From positions 1 to 7,600 of the forward strand of contig JAAUYY010000113.1 of NCBI GenBank assembly GCA_014804865.1: DNA of 7,600 nt, written 5' to 3'. Positions within the stretch are counted from its first letter, which is position 1. Each line of letters begins with the position of its first letter. The notes below the pieces were generated by a model. It was not told where the DNA came from. It made no database searches and saw nothing but the letters and a program-made list of their open reading frames with translations. Positions 1-5,882 of the stretch are shown piece after piece. This stretch comes from Desulfovibrio sp. (lineage in GTDB: Bacteria; Desulfobacterota; Desulfovibrionia; Desulfovibrionales; Desulfovibrionaceae). The position numbers and the translations under genes are program-made.

Positions 1-595
1 CCTGGTTATCGGGCAAGGACCAGCGGCGCGCACGGTTAAAATCGATCTCGAGCCATTTACGCTCGCGGGCGCGACCACGAGACTCGGACTTATCTCCTCG
101 CCCATGCGCGATCGTTTTGGCATTCTGGCGAAACTCGAATACTATTCGCCGGAGGATCTGTCCCGAATAGTAAAGCGAAGCGCTCGGATCCTTGGCGTCG
201 ACATTACCGACGAAGGCGCTTTGGAAATAGGGCGCCGAGCCCGCGGCACTCCCCGCATCGCGAATCGCCTGTTGCGACGCGTTCGCGATTTCGCGCAGGT
301 CAACGGAAGCGACGGGATTGGCGCTTCCGACGCCTCCCAAGCTCTGGCGAAACTGGATGTGGACGAACAGGGTCTCGATCCAATGGATCGCAAGATCCTG
401 GAAACCATAATCAGGCACTATAATGGCGGCCCGGTAGGGATCAAGACAGTGGCCGCGGCGTGCGCCGAAGAAACAAGAACGATCGAAGATATCTACGAGC
501 CATTTTTGATCCAGATGAGCTTTCTAAAACGCACGCCCCGCGGTCGGGTCGCCACAAGTCTCGCCTATCGGCACCTGGGCCTGTATCTGACTTAA
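1..595 (+). CDS. ruvB: RuvB, Holliday junction branch-migration ATPase (5'-truncated by window edge)
   Basis: RuvB is the hexameric AAA+ motor that works with RuvA to drive branch migration of Holliday junctions in recombination and repair. The frame is open from base 2 to the TAA at 593-595, giving 197 visible residues; RuvB is usually about 335-350 residues, so the N-terminal part with the Walker A motif lies outside the window. Visible signatures in order are [13 protein letters not shown] (the arginine-finger region in RuvB), SPMRDRFGI, the sensor-2 helix [20 protein letters not shown], and the C-terminal winged-helix DNA-binding domain with [21 protein letters not shown] and RTPRGR. The ATG at 104 is internal methionine, not the start. 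No frameshift is seen. It is followed by a long spacer without a convincing T-tailed terminator. The family assignment is essentially certain from sequence identity along the whole visible part. Confidence 0.97.
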   Translation, partial: LVIGQGPAARTVKIDLEPFTLAGATTRLGLISSPMRDRFGILAKLEYYSPEDLSRIVKRSARILGVDITDEGALEIGRRARGTPRIANRLLRRVRDFAQVNGSDGIGASDASQALAKLDVDEQGLDPMDRKILETIIRHYNGGPVGIKTVAAACAEETRTIEDIYEPFLIQMSFLKRTPRGRVATSLAYRHLGLYLT

Positions 596-943
596 TTCGC
601 CTCATTCGCTCCCCTCGAACTGGAGCGAGCGAAGCCGCCCGTTTCCAGTCGCGCGCCCTTAATCAGCCTAATAACTGTCTCGCGATTCGCGCGACCGACC
701 CGCTTGCTCCGCTCGCTTTCGCTTAAGCGTCGCCCACTTTCTCTCGTCTTGGCGCCGGAAATGGCCGCGATAGCGCCTCGCTCCGTCTTGCGCATATCGC
801 CCGCTTAAGCTAACTATTAATTCGTCCCTTTGACGGTTAAACGCTTCTTTCGCGCGATAAACAGGCGGACCATCCCGCAGGATCGCATCGAGCGAAGCCC
901 GTCGAAGATTTGTCCAGACAGTTAAAAAACAGGATGTCCGATT
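596..943. other. Intergenic spacer ruvB to ybjN-like gene, no gene supported
   Basis: About 350 bases contain no convincing gene. Open frames exist on both strands because stop codons are rare in this GCG/CGA-rich stretch, but their translations are Arg/Ser/Ala-rich and match no family I know. Small structures seen are a 7-bp stem (606-612 with 622-628), just after the ruvB stop but without a T-run, and the 10-bp palindrome CGCTTAAGCG at 720-729, whose core GCTTAAGC recurs at 803-810. A TTGACG at 830-835 could be a -35 element for the downstream gene, but the best -10 match (GATAAA, 856-861) is 20 bp away, so I do not call a promoter. The ribosome binding site of the next gene is AGGA at 931-934. 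Confidence 0.5.
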
Positions 944-1342
944 ATGAGCAAAAATGTCGACCAGCTATTTTCCTATTTAAGCGACGAGGGATTCCGTCCA
1001 AAACTCGACGACGAGGGCGATATCGTTTTCAAATACGAAGGCGATACCTATATCGTGATTTTTAACGAGAATGATCCCGACTTCGCTTCTCTCAACAAAT
1101 ACCTTAGCCTTGATTTTGCCGACAATAAGTCTCTGGAAGTGTATAAGCTTCTTAATAAAGTTAATTACGATTATATCGTAGGAAAATGCACTTTGAGGGA
1201 CGGTCAGGATAAAGTGCTCAAAATTCAAGTCGACGCTTTGGGGTCAATAGAAGAATTCCAGCAAAATTTTGATCGTTATTTGAGAATCATACAGCAAATG
1301 GAAAGGGACTTTATAGAAGACTTCAACGAATTTGTCGCCTGA
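944..1342 (+). CDS. Small acidic YbjN-like protein
   Basis: This 132-residue soluble protein has no signal peptide or membrane segment. It resembles the YbjN family, small proteins with a fold like type III secretion chaperones and no settled biochemical role. The resemblance rests on the pattern: a short N-terminal helix (VDQLFSYLSDEGF), alternating strands (DIVFKYEGDTYIVIF), a central helix with VYKLLNKVN followed by strand YIVGKCTL, a strand VLKIQVDAL, and a long amphipathic C-terminal helix ending DFIEDFNEFVA. The protein is strongly acidic. AGGA at 931-934 lies 9 bases before the ATG, which supports this start. It is far more AT-rich than its neighbours: 1141-1200 has 18 G/C in 60 bases, against 41 in 60 for ruvB 241-300. 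This could reflect acquisition by transfer or simply the Lys/Asn/Ile/Asp-rich composition. It appears monocistronic. Gene reality is well supported; the family name is moderate. Confidence 0.75.
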   Translation: MSKNVDQLFSYLSDEGFRPKLDDEGDIVFKYEGDTYIVIFNENDPDFASLNKYLSLDFADNKSLEVYKLLNKVNYDYIVGKCTLRDGQDKVLKIQVDALGSIEEFQQNFDRYLRIIQQMERDFIEDFNEFVA

Positions 1343-1419
1343 TTATTAATATCTTTATAAAAATTCGCGCTTGACAACGCCCCGCGGCGACAAGCATAGC
1401 GCGAGGCCTTTCATGCGAC

Positions 1420-1448
1420 AATGCGAACAGTCCTTCAGGACTGGCATT
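1420..1448. repeat. Bulged perfect inverted repeat (hairpin)
   Basis: AATGC (1420-1424) and GCATT (1444-1448) pair, as do CAGTCC (1428-1433) and GGACTG (1438-1443), leaving a TTCA loop and a GAA bulge on the left side. That is 11 base pairs in 29 bases. It is enclosed by a further 7-bp pairing, CGCGAGG with CCTCGCG. There is no T-run after it, so it is not a terminator. Confidence 0.5.
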
Positions 1449-1505
1449 CTCCTGACAAATTCGCCTCGCGGCATTTTCGCGGGCTTCTTCGCGGCCCCTA
1501 GCCGT

Positions 1506-1554
1506 CATAGCGCGTCGGAGATTTTCAATCGCGACGCGCTATGGAACAGTTTTT
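1506..1554 (+). terminator. Long hairpin with downstream T5, probable terminator for the + strand
   Basis: CATAGCGCGTCG (1506-1517) and CGACGCGCTATG (1532-1543) form a perfect 12-bp stem. The interior adds GATT (1520-1523) with AATC (1527-1530), leaving a three-base loop. Five T residues follow at 1550-1554 after a six-base gap (GAACAG). The gap makes it an imperfect intrinsic terminator, but it is the best candidate for ending transcripts from the YbjN-like gene or from a small RNA, because the next hairpin at 1576-1601 is mismatched when read on this strand. Confidence 0.4.
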
Positions 1555-1573
1555 AATCTCTTTCTCATCGAAT

Positions 1574-1601
1574 AAAAAAAGCCGACTTTCGCCGGCCTTT
1601 T
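1574..1601 (-). terminator. Intrinsic terminator of the flgF-flgG-flgA-flgH operon
   Basis: Read on the minus strand, this is GCCGGC, a GAAA tetraloop, GTCGGC and then seven T residues (1580-1574). A flanking AAAAG arm can pair with the T-run, giving up to 11 pairs including two G-U wobbles. It begins 18 bp after the flgH stop codon at 1619. On the plus strand the two wobbles become A-C mismatches and the loop is TTTC, so it is oriented to stop the flagellar transcript and works at best weakly for the gene on the other side. Confidence 0.88.
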
Positions 1602-1618
1602 ATTTATACTATCGGCTC

Positions 1619-2338
1619 CTAGAAGGGCCAGACATTGTCCATCAAGCGAGTGAACCATCCGGGTTTCTGCTTGTCTGAAAGCACGCCCTTGCCATAATAT
1701 TCAATGCTCGCGTCGGCTATCTGCGTGGAATAGACGCTATTGTCGGCGTCCACGTCCTTGGCGCGAACCATGCCGCGAACGACCATAAATTCTGTTTCCT
1801 CGTTGACGCGAATTTGTCTCGCGCCTTCGATCTGGAGCAGACCGCCGGGCAACACGCGCAATACTCTGGCCGCGAGAGAAGTGGTTACATAGTTCTCGCG
1901 CTTCGTCTTGCCGGTCGCTTCCAGATCGCTGTTGGAATTGGTCTGGAGCGCGGGCTCCCCGACGCTGGCCAGCGGGCCTACGCCGACCATGGGTATAAAG
2001 CCGTATTTGCTATTCCCAAACATGGCGTTTACGGAATAATTGTTGCCGCTTTCCTTGTCGGCGGTAGTTTCGGCCTTGCTCTGGGCCTTGGTATTTTCGA
2101 CCATTTTCACGACTACTATATCGCCTACGCGACGAGCGCGGCTATCGGCGAACAGGGTGTCTTCCTGACTGGCCGCGAAAAGCGATCCAGGATTATTCGG
2201 CCCGTTAACTTCCTGACGATATTCCTGCGGAGGCGTCATCGGCGGTTGCAAGGCCGGACGCCTGTTGGATCCGCCGCCGCAGGCCGCGCACATAAGAAAA
2301 GACATCGCTAAAATCAGTGTCAAAATTCTGTTTTTCAT
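1619..2338 (-). CDS. flgH: FlgH, flagellar L-ring lipoprotein
   Basis: FlgH forms the L ring, the outer-membrane bushing around the flagellar distal rod. The 239 residues match the usual length. The N terminus is a lipoprotein signal: positive MKNR, a hydrophobic stretch to about residue 17, and a lipobox CAAC with the lipidated cysteine at residue 20, followed by GGGS. The mature part has the family hallmarks GSLFAA, LFADSRARRVGDIVVVKM (about residues 52-80), then the LPGGLLQIEGARQIRVNEE strands and the C-terminal GKGVLSDKQKPGW with terminal WPF. The ATG at 2338 is preceded by GGGGAG, a good ribosome binding site. It lies 73 bp after flgA on the same strand and is the last gene of the operon. 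The P-ring gene flgI, which commonly follows, is not here. The sequence appears intact. Confidence 0.96.
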   Translation of the reverse strand: MKNRILTLILAMSFLMCAACGGGSNRRPALQPPMTPPQEYRQEVNGPNNPGSLFAASQEDTLFADSRARRVGDIVVVKMVENTKAQSKAETTADKESGNNYSVNAMFGNSKYGFIPMVGVGPLASVGEPALQTNSNSDLEATGKTKRENYVTTSLAARVLRVLPGGLLQIEGARQIRVNEETEFMVVRGMVRAKDVDADNSVYSTQIADASIEYYGKGVLSDKQKPGWFTRLMDNVWPF

Positions 2339-2411
2339 TTTTTCTCCCCGCTCCCAAAATTTCTTGTCTTATTTAGTACTATGACCGGACGGATTGTCGC
2401 GATAAACGCGC

Positions 2412-3584
2412 CTAATAAATGACTACTGTGTTCCCGTCCTTGACAGTGGCGTAAACCTGTTTCTTTGTTTGCAAATTGCGTACCGGAATTGTGGCCCCCG
2501 GTTCGCCATCGGCGAGCGCCTCCGCCTGAATCGTCATATGGACGTTGCCTCGCGAATAGACCAGGGTAAGCACATTACCGCGGCGCACGGTCATCTTGCC
2601 GACCAGATCGCTTTGCAAGATAGGCTCGCCCTTGCTTATCGAGCGAGCGACCTGCCACGGGCCGCCCTGGCCGTCCCAGGGAACATCCTTCATCTGCGAC
2701 GCGCTCATGCGCATGAAGGTTATCGCCTCGGGATTAAGAGTTTCCCCCTTGTTCAAGGGGCGCGCCGCCGCCGGAGCGGTGATCCATAAATTTAGCTTCG
2801 CGGTTCCTGCCACGCGCCGCAATACGGCGCCGTCGGCTTCGCGCACGGCGAAACGCAGGGCGAGTCTTCCGGGCGCGAGCTTCCCCGGCTCCAGCTGAAC
2901 CTGTTGCCGACTATGAGCGAGAAAAATATATTCCGGCAATTTAAAATCCGTAAGCTCCGCGTCCCCGGGCATCGCCGCGAGTTGCGGCGACAGACTTTTG
3001 ACGACATAATTTCTCAAATCGTCCTCGCGAAACACTACGCCTCCCCTCTGAATCGCCAGGGACGAAGGCAATATGCATCGACTCGCGTACTCCTGACCCA
3101 GAGCCTGCCGGAGCGCCTGGGAAAGTTTGGAGCGATTGATTTGCATGGGTTTGCCCTCTTCGGGAGGCGCCGGCCATAATTCCTTCAGGCGCACCTCTTC
3201 CCAGAGCGCGTCGTCCACCCCTATAGGAAGGGCTATGTCTCCCAGCAGGACATTGTCGCTCGTAGCGATGGCCGCCGGCAGGATCTTAAGTCGCCAGTCG
3301 CCGTCTTTTAACATATTGTCCGCGCCGCTCGCCAAAGGGGCGGCGTTTGCCGCGATAGCGTTTTTCGTCTTCGCCGCTCTCTGATCCTGGGCGTCGTTCG
3401 CGAGGGGCAGATTATTTACTCTGGGCCCCGAAATCTGATTCTTTATCTGCGAAGGCGAGCGACGATTATTTCTCTCCGTATCCTGCCATACGCCGCCTTG
3501 CGTTACTCCGGTCGCCGGGGCGGCCGAAACTGGCGAAGCGGGCGTCAGTATCAAAAGCGCCATGAATATGACTAGCCAACGCAT
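2412..3584 (-). CDS. flgA: FlgA, periplasmic chaperone for flagellar P-ring assembly (long form)
   Basis: FlgA assists polymerisation of FlgI into the periplasmic P ring around the rod. The 390-residue protein starts with a Sec signal peptide (hydrophobic to about residue 16, cleavage near VSA/A at 21-22). Residues about 25-95 are a low-complexity Asn/Gln/Ala-rich linker. A first folded part begins near residue 97 with WRLKILP and LLGDIALP, then ELWPAPPEEGKP and an LP..L.IQ.GG segment. The C-terminal SAF/ChapFlgA domain (about residues 270-390) shows RPLNKGETL, VARSISKGEPILQSDLV, VRRGNVLTLVYSRGNV and IPVRNLQTKKQVYATV. Escherichia coli FlgA is only about 219 residues; the extra N-terminal part fits the longer forms seen in Desulfovibrio-like bacteria. 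The ribosome binding site is weak (GGGT), and an open frame ends three bases before the ATG, so translational coupling is possible. Its client gene flgI is not in the window. Confidence 0.93.
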   Translation of the reverse strand: MRWLVIFMALLILTPASPVSAAPATGVTQGGVWQDTERNNRRSPSQIKNQISGPRVNNLPLANDAQDQRAAKTKNAIAANAAPLASGADNMLKDGDWRLKILPAAIATSDNVLLGDIALPIGVDDALWEEVRLKELWPAPPEEGKPMQINRSKLSQALRQALGQEYASRCILPSSLAIQRGGVVFREDDLRNYVVKSLSPQLAAMPGDAELTDFKLPEYIFLAHSRQQVQLEPGKLAPGRLALRFAVREADGAVLRRVAGTAKLNLWITAPAAARPLNKGETLNPEAITFMRMSASQMKDVPWDGQGGPWQVARSISKGEPILQSDLVGKMTVRRGNVLTLVYSRGNVHMTIQAEALADGEPGATIPVRNLQTKKQVYATVKDGNTVVIY

Positions 3585-3781
3585 ATTTTACCCAAAAAAT
3601 ACGCGGCTTTTCCCGCCGTCCGCGATTCTCGCCAGCGGAATCGTCCCGTCCGCGTCGACCCGAACAATTCCCGCGAAAATCGCGCTTTCGGTTGGAAAGC
3701 GCCGCGAATGAAATTTTGTAAATTTATAATTATTGTGTAAATTGAATCGCGCGAGACCGCGAGAGCGGTCAGGCGATCCGC
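3585..3781 (-). other. flgG-flgA spacer with an open, start-less reading frame
   Basis: On the minus strand a frame stays open from the end of flgG and stops with TAA at 3590-3588, three bases before the flgA ATG. Its last 32 codons (about 3686-3591) read like real protein, including IVRVDADGTIP and LARIADGG, but no ATG, GTG or TTG start lies in that frame within the spacer. It may be a gene remnant, a leader or chance. The spacer also has a GACCGC/GCGGTC hairpin with a GAGA loop (3755-3770) just after flgG, without a T-run, and an AT-rich patch at about 3711-3745 in which I find no properly spaced promoter. Confidence 0.3.
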
Positions 3782-4567
3782 CTACGAGCGTTTGAGTTGC
3801 ACCGCGATGCCGAGCATCGAGTCGGAAGTCTGTATCGACTTCGAGTTTACTTCGTAAGCTCTCTGTCCGACGATCATGTTAACCATTTCGTCCACGACCT
3901 CTACGTTCGACATTTCGAGGAAACCCTGGGCCAGCGTTCCCACGTTGTCCTGACCCGGAGTGCCCTCAACCTCGTCGCCGGAAGCTTCCGTCGGCGTGTA
4001 GAGATTTCTGCCGCGGGCGTCGAGACCGGCCGGATTTATGAAAGTATAGAGAGGAATATCCGCGCCCGCTATTTCCTGGCCTTCGGCGTCCAAAGCCGCG
4101 ATATGCCCGGAAGCGGAGACGGAAATATTCTTGGTTTCGGCGGGCACATTAAATTCCGGCTGAAGAATATAGCCGTTCGCCGTAACTACTGTTCCGTCCT
4201 GATTGAGCTTGAAGGAACCGGCGCGGGTGTACATCAGATCGCCGTTCACTTCAACCTGGAAAAAGCCGTCGCCCTCGATAGCAATGTCCAGCGCGTTGCC
4301 GGTGTTCTGGAAATCGCCCTGGGTGAAGAATTTATGGACGGCGGTGGGACGAACGCCCATGCCGACCTGAATGCCTACGGGCAGATTGTTGTCGCCGTCG
4401 GTTACGGAGCCGGCGATCTTCATGGTCTGATACATGAGATCCTCGAACTCCGCGCGGCTTTTCTTGAAGCCGGTCGTGTTAACGTTGGCGAGGTTGTTGG
4501 AAATAACGTCAATATTAAGTTGCTGGGCAACCATTCCGGAAGCGCCAGTATAAAGCGAACGCATCAT
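3782..4567 (-). CDS. flgG: FlgG, flagellar distal rod protein
   Basis: FlgG builds the distal rod that crosses the P and L rings and joins the hook. The 261 residues match the family length of about 260. The N-terminal rod signature NNLANVNTTGFK is at residues 24-35, followed by FEDLMYQT and VGMGVRP. The middle carries QGDFQNTGNALDIAIEGDGF, YTRAGSFKLNQDGTVVTANG and LYTPTEASG. The C-terminal helix has the conserved SNVEVVDEMVNMI, QRAYEVNSKSIQTSD and a short end typical of FlgG. Two adjacent ATG codons (4567 and 4564) are possible starts; AGGGG nine bases upstream of the first supports either. It lies 66 bp after flgF and 197 bp before flgA on the same strand. Export is through the flagellar type III apparatus, so the lack of a signal peptide is expected. 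It is intact. Confidence 0.97.
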   Translation of the reverse strand: MMRSLYTGASGMVAQQLNIDVISNNLANVNTTGFKKSRAEFEDLMYQTMKIAGSVTDGDNNLPVGIQVGMGVRPTAVHKFFTQGDFQNTGNALDIAIEGDGFFQVEVNGDLMYTRAGSFKLNQDGTVVTANGYILQPEFNVPAETKNISVSASGHIAALDAEGQEIAGADIPLYTFINPAGLDARGRNLYTPTEASGDEVEGTPGQDNVGTLAQGFLEMSNVEVVDEMVNMIVGQRAYEVNSKSIQTSDSMLGIAVQLKRS

Positions 4568-4633
4568 TGTAATCTACCCCTCTGTTTTATTCGAACAAAA
4601 TTTATATTTTAGTTAGCAAGTTTCATGCCGGTA

Positions 4634-5428
4634 TTAACCGACTCTTTTGCCGACCTTGTCGTTGGCGGCGCGATCCAGAGTGTCGGATGTCTGCATAATC
4701 TTCTGATAGGCTTCGAATTGCCTGTTCACCTCAATCATATTCACCATTTCGCTTACGACTTCGACATTGGATTTTTCCGTGAAGCCCTGCTCCACTCTCG
4801 CGCCGTCGGCGTAGGCGTCGCCCTCTTCCACGTCGACATTTCCGCGAGACTTATACAGATTATAGCCAAGTTTCTCGAGGTTCTGCGGATTATCGACGCT
4901 GATTAAATCCACGCGGCTTATATTGGCGCCGTCGGCGGAGATCTGACCGTCGCCCGCGATAACTATATTTCGCGTTCCCTGCGGGATCTGAATCGGACCG
5001 CCGTTGCCCATGAGCGGAAAGCCCTGCGGAGTCACGACCGTGCCGTCGCTGGACAATACGAAGTGCCCGTTTCTGGTCAGGTACTCGCCGTTCGGAGCCT
5101 GAACGCGGAAGAAGGCGTTTTCACCCGTTATGCAGAGATCGAGAGCGTTTCCGGTAAATTCCATGGAGCCCTGGGAATAGTCAGTTTTAGAAACCGCGAT
5201 TCTCGGACGAGCCATATTTTTCGCCTCCGGAAAAAGCGGACTGGATTTAAGGTGCATCAATGGCTCGCGGATTTCGTCATGAGCGTAAGAGGCCATGGTG
5301 TCCTTGAAGGCCAGAGTTTGACGTTTATATCCATGCGTATTCACATTCGCCAAATTATTGGCGATAAAATTCATTCTGTGTTCTGTGGTAAGCGCTCCAA
5401 AAACGCCGCTAAACATCGCGTCTTGCAT
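4634..5428 (-). CDS. flgF: FlgF, flagellar proximal rod protein
   Basis: FlgF is a rod subunit on the proximal side of FlgG. The 264-residue protein has the rod/hook N-terminal motif NNLANVNTHGYK at residues 24-35, the central FTGNALDLCITGENAFFRVQ and YLTRNGHFVLSSDGTVVTPQ, and the C-terminal SNVEVVSEMVNMIEVNRQFEA with QKIMQTSDTLD, which is the FlgF/FlgG class of axial protein. It is called FlgF rather than FlgG because it precedes a clearer FlgG, begins MQDAMFSGVFGALTTE, and its C terminus runs past TSDTLD into a lysine- and asparagine-containing tail. GGAG five bases before the ATG at 5428 supports the start. It is the first gene of the operon, with a sigma-54-type promoter about 80 bases upstream. 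There is no signal peptide, as expected for flagellar export. Confidence 0.92.
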   Translation of the reverse strand: MQDAMFSGVFGALTTEHRMNFIANNLANVNTHGYKRQTLAFKDTMASYAHDEIREPLMHLKSSPLFPEAKNMARPRIAVSKTDYSQGSMEFTGNALDLCITGENAFFRVQAPNGEYLTRNGHFVLSSDGTVVTPQGFPLMGNGGPIQIPQGTRNIVIAGDGQISADGANISRVDLISVDNPQNLEKLGYNLYKSRGNVDVEEGDAYADGARVEQGFTEKSNVEVVSEMVNMIEVNRQFEAYQKIMQTSDTLDRAANDKVGKRVG

Positions 5429-5505
5429 AATCTCTCCATTTCAGGCGCGTTCCCGGCCTGCGAAAGCCTGGCGTCAGGCCATAATGTCAAATTTTACCTT
5501 ACTAA

Positions 5506-5522
5506 TGCAATTACCGGGCCAA
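5506..5522 (-). promoter_or_regulatory. Sigma-54 (RpoN) -24/-12 promoter for the flagellar operon
   Basis: Read on the minus strand this is TTGGCCCGGTAATTGCA. The RpoN consensus is TTGGCACG, four bases, TTGCA, so only one position (A to C) in the -24 element differs, and the spacing of the GG and GC doublets is correct. The predicted start is near 5495, giving a leader of about 67 bases before the flgF ATG. Sigma-54 control of rod and ring genes is established in many polar-flagellate bacteria. A small GCCTG/CAGGC hairpin (5466-5479) lies in the leader. Confidence 0.75.
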
Positions 5523-5669
5523 ATCCATTAGCTTTTGAAGACACATCCCCTGACCCGGGCGCGACTCGGGAAAGGCCCGCTTTGGCATGGAGCTTATTTA
5601 GCGTAATGTAAAATTGCGCCTCCGGCTTATAAATTATGCCTGTTTGTCAATTTTCCTTTTTATTTTCCG

Positions 5670-5707
5670 CCGGCGTTAGAAGCTGTCTTCATAGCTTCTA
5701 ACGCCGG
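5670..5707. repeat. Perfect 15-bp inverted repeat upstream of the flagellar promoter
   Basis: CCGGCGTTAGAAGCT (5670-5684) and AGCTTCTAACGCCGG (5693-5707) are exact complements with an 8-base spacer. On the plus strand the right arm is followed by ATTTTATAA, so it could act as a terminator, yet no plus-strand gene precedes it. On the minus strand its centre is about 190 bases upstream of the predicted sigma-54 start, a usual distance for an enhancer-binding protein. Both readings are inference; the palindrome itself is plain. Confidence 0.7.
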
Positions 5708-5747
5708 ATTTTATAAACCGACGCGCCGCGATAAGCGTTGATAATGA

Positions 5748-5769
5748 GCCAAAAACCGCGATTTTTGGC
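5748..5769. repeat. 8-bp inverted repeat, short hairpin
   Basis: GCCAAAAA (5748-5755) and TTTTTGGC (5762-5769) pair exactly around CCGCGA. It is 40 bases from the larger palindrome and upstream of the hemerythrin pseudogene. It lacks a following T-run, and its role is unknown. The rest of 5429-5882 holds no gene that I can support. Confidence 0.4.
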
Positions 5770-5882
5770 CAATGATCTTCTTCGTAACTGTTTAAAAAAC
5801 GGCTATGAAACATACTCTTAAGGTTTAAAGGCGCGTCTTCGCGACGCTCGCAAGTTCAATAGCGATTCGCATGGGAGGGAAA

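Larger units (their letters stand above)
1343..1572. other. Structured intergenic region, possible small RNA or decayed sequence
   Basis: This 230-base stretch carries several perfect inverted repeats. CGCGAGG (1400-1406) pairs with CCTCGCG (1464-1470) and encloses a hairpin at 1420-1448 made of AATGC/GCATT plus CAGTCC/GGACTG with a TTCA loop and a three-base bulge. A second strong hairpin lies at 1506-1543. CGAATTTGTC (1327-1336, inside the end of the YbjN-like gene) is inverted at 1454-1463. CATAGCGCG occurs at 1395-1403 and again at 1506-1514, with its complement at 1535-1543, so two foldings compete. A perfect -35 hexamer TTGACA is at 1371-1376, but no good -10 follows. It could be a small RNA gene, a 3' untranslated region or chance; I see no protein gene. 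Confidence 0.3.

Noticed and set aside
592..795. A 67-codon minus-strand open frame in the spacer after ruvB
   Set aside because: The translation is Arg/Ser/Ala-rich and low-complexity, with no ribosome binding site I could see and no family match; rare stops in GCG-rich DNA explain it.
1367..1453. A minus-strand frame beginning MPVLKDCSHCRMKG, resembling the cysteine-rich start of an Fnr-type regulator
   Set aside because: It is only 27-28 codons long, the AGGAG lies almost on top of the ATG, and it coincides with the 1420-1448 hairpin; chance is more likely.
3797..4612. A 271-codon plus-strand open frame antisense to flgG
   Set aside because: flgG on the other strand matches its family end to end; this frame is open because of the codon usage of flgG and resembles nothing known.
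5580..5600. A plus-strand TTGGCATGGAGCTTATT resembling a second, divergent sigma-54 promoter
   Set aside because: The invariant GC of the -12 element is replaced by AT, and no plus-strand gene follows within a sensible distance.
5063..5611. A 182-codon plus-strand open frame overlapping flgF and its promoter
   Set aside because: It is antisense to clear flgF sequence, and its continuation past 5428 runs through the sigma-54 site without family resemblance.
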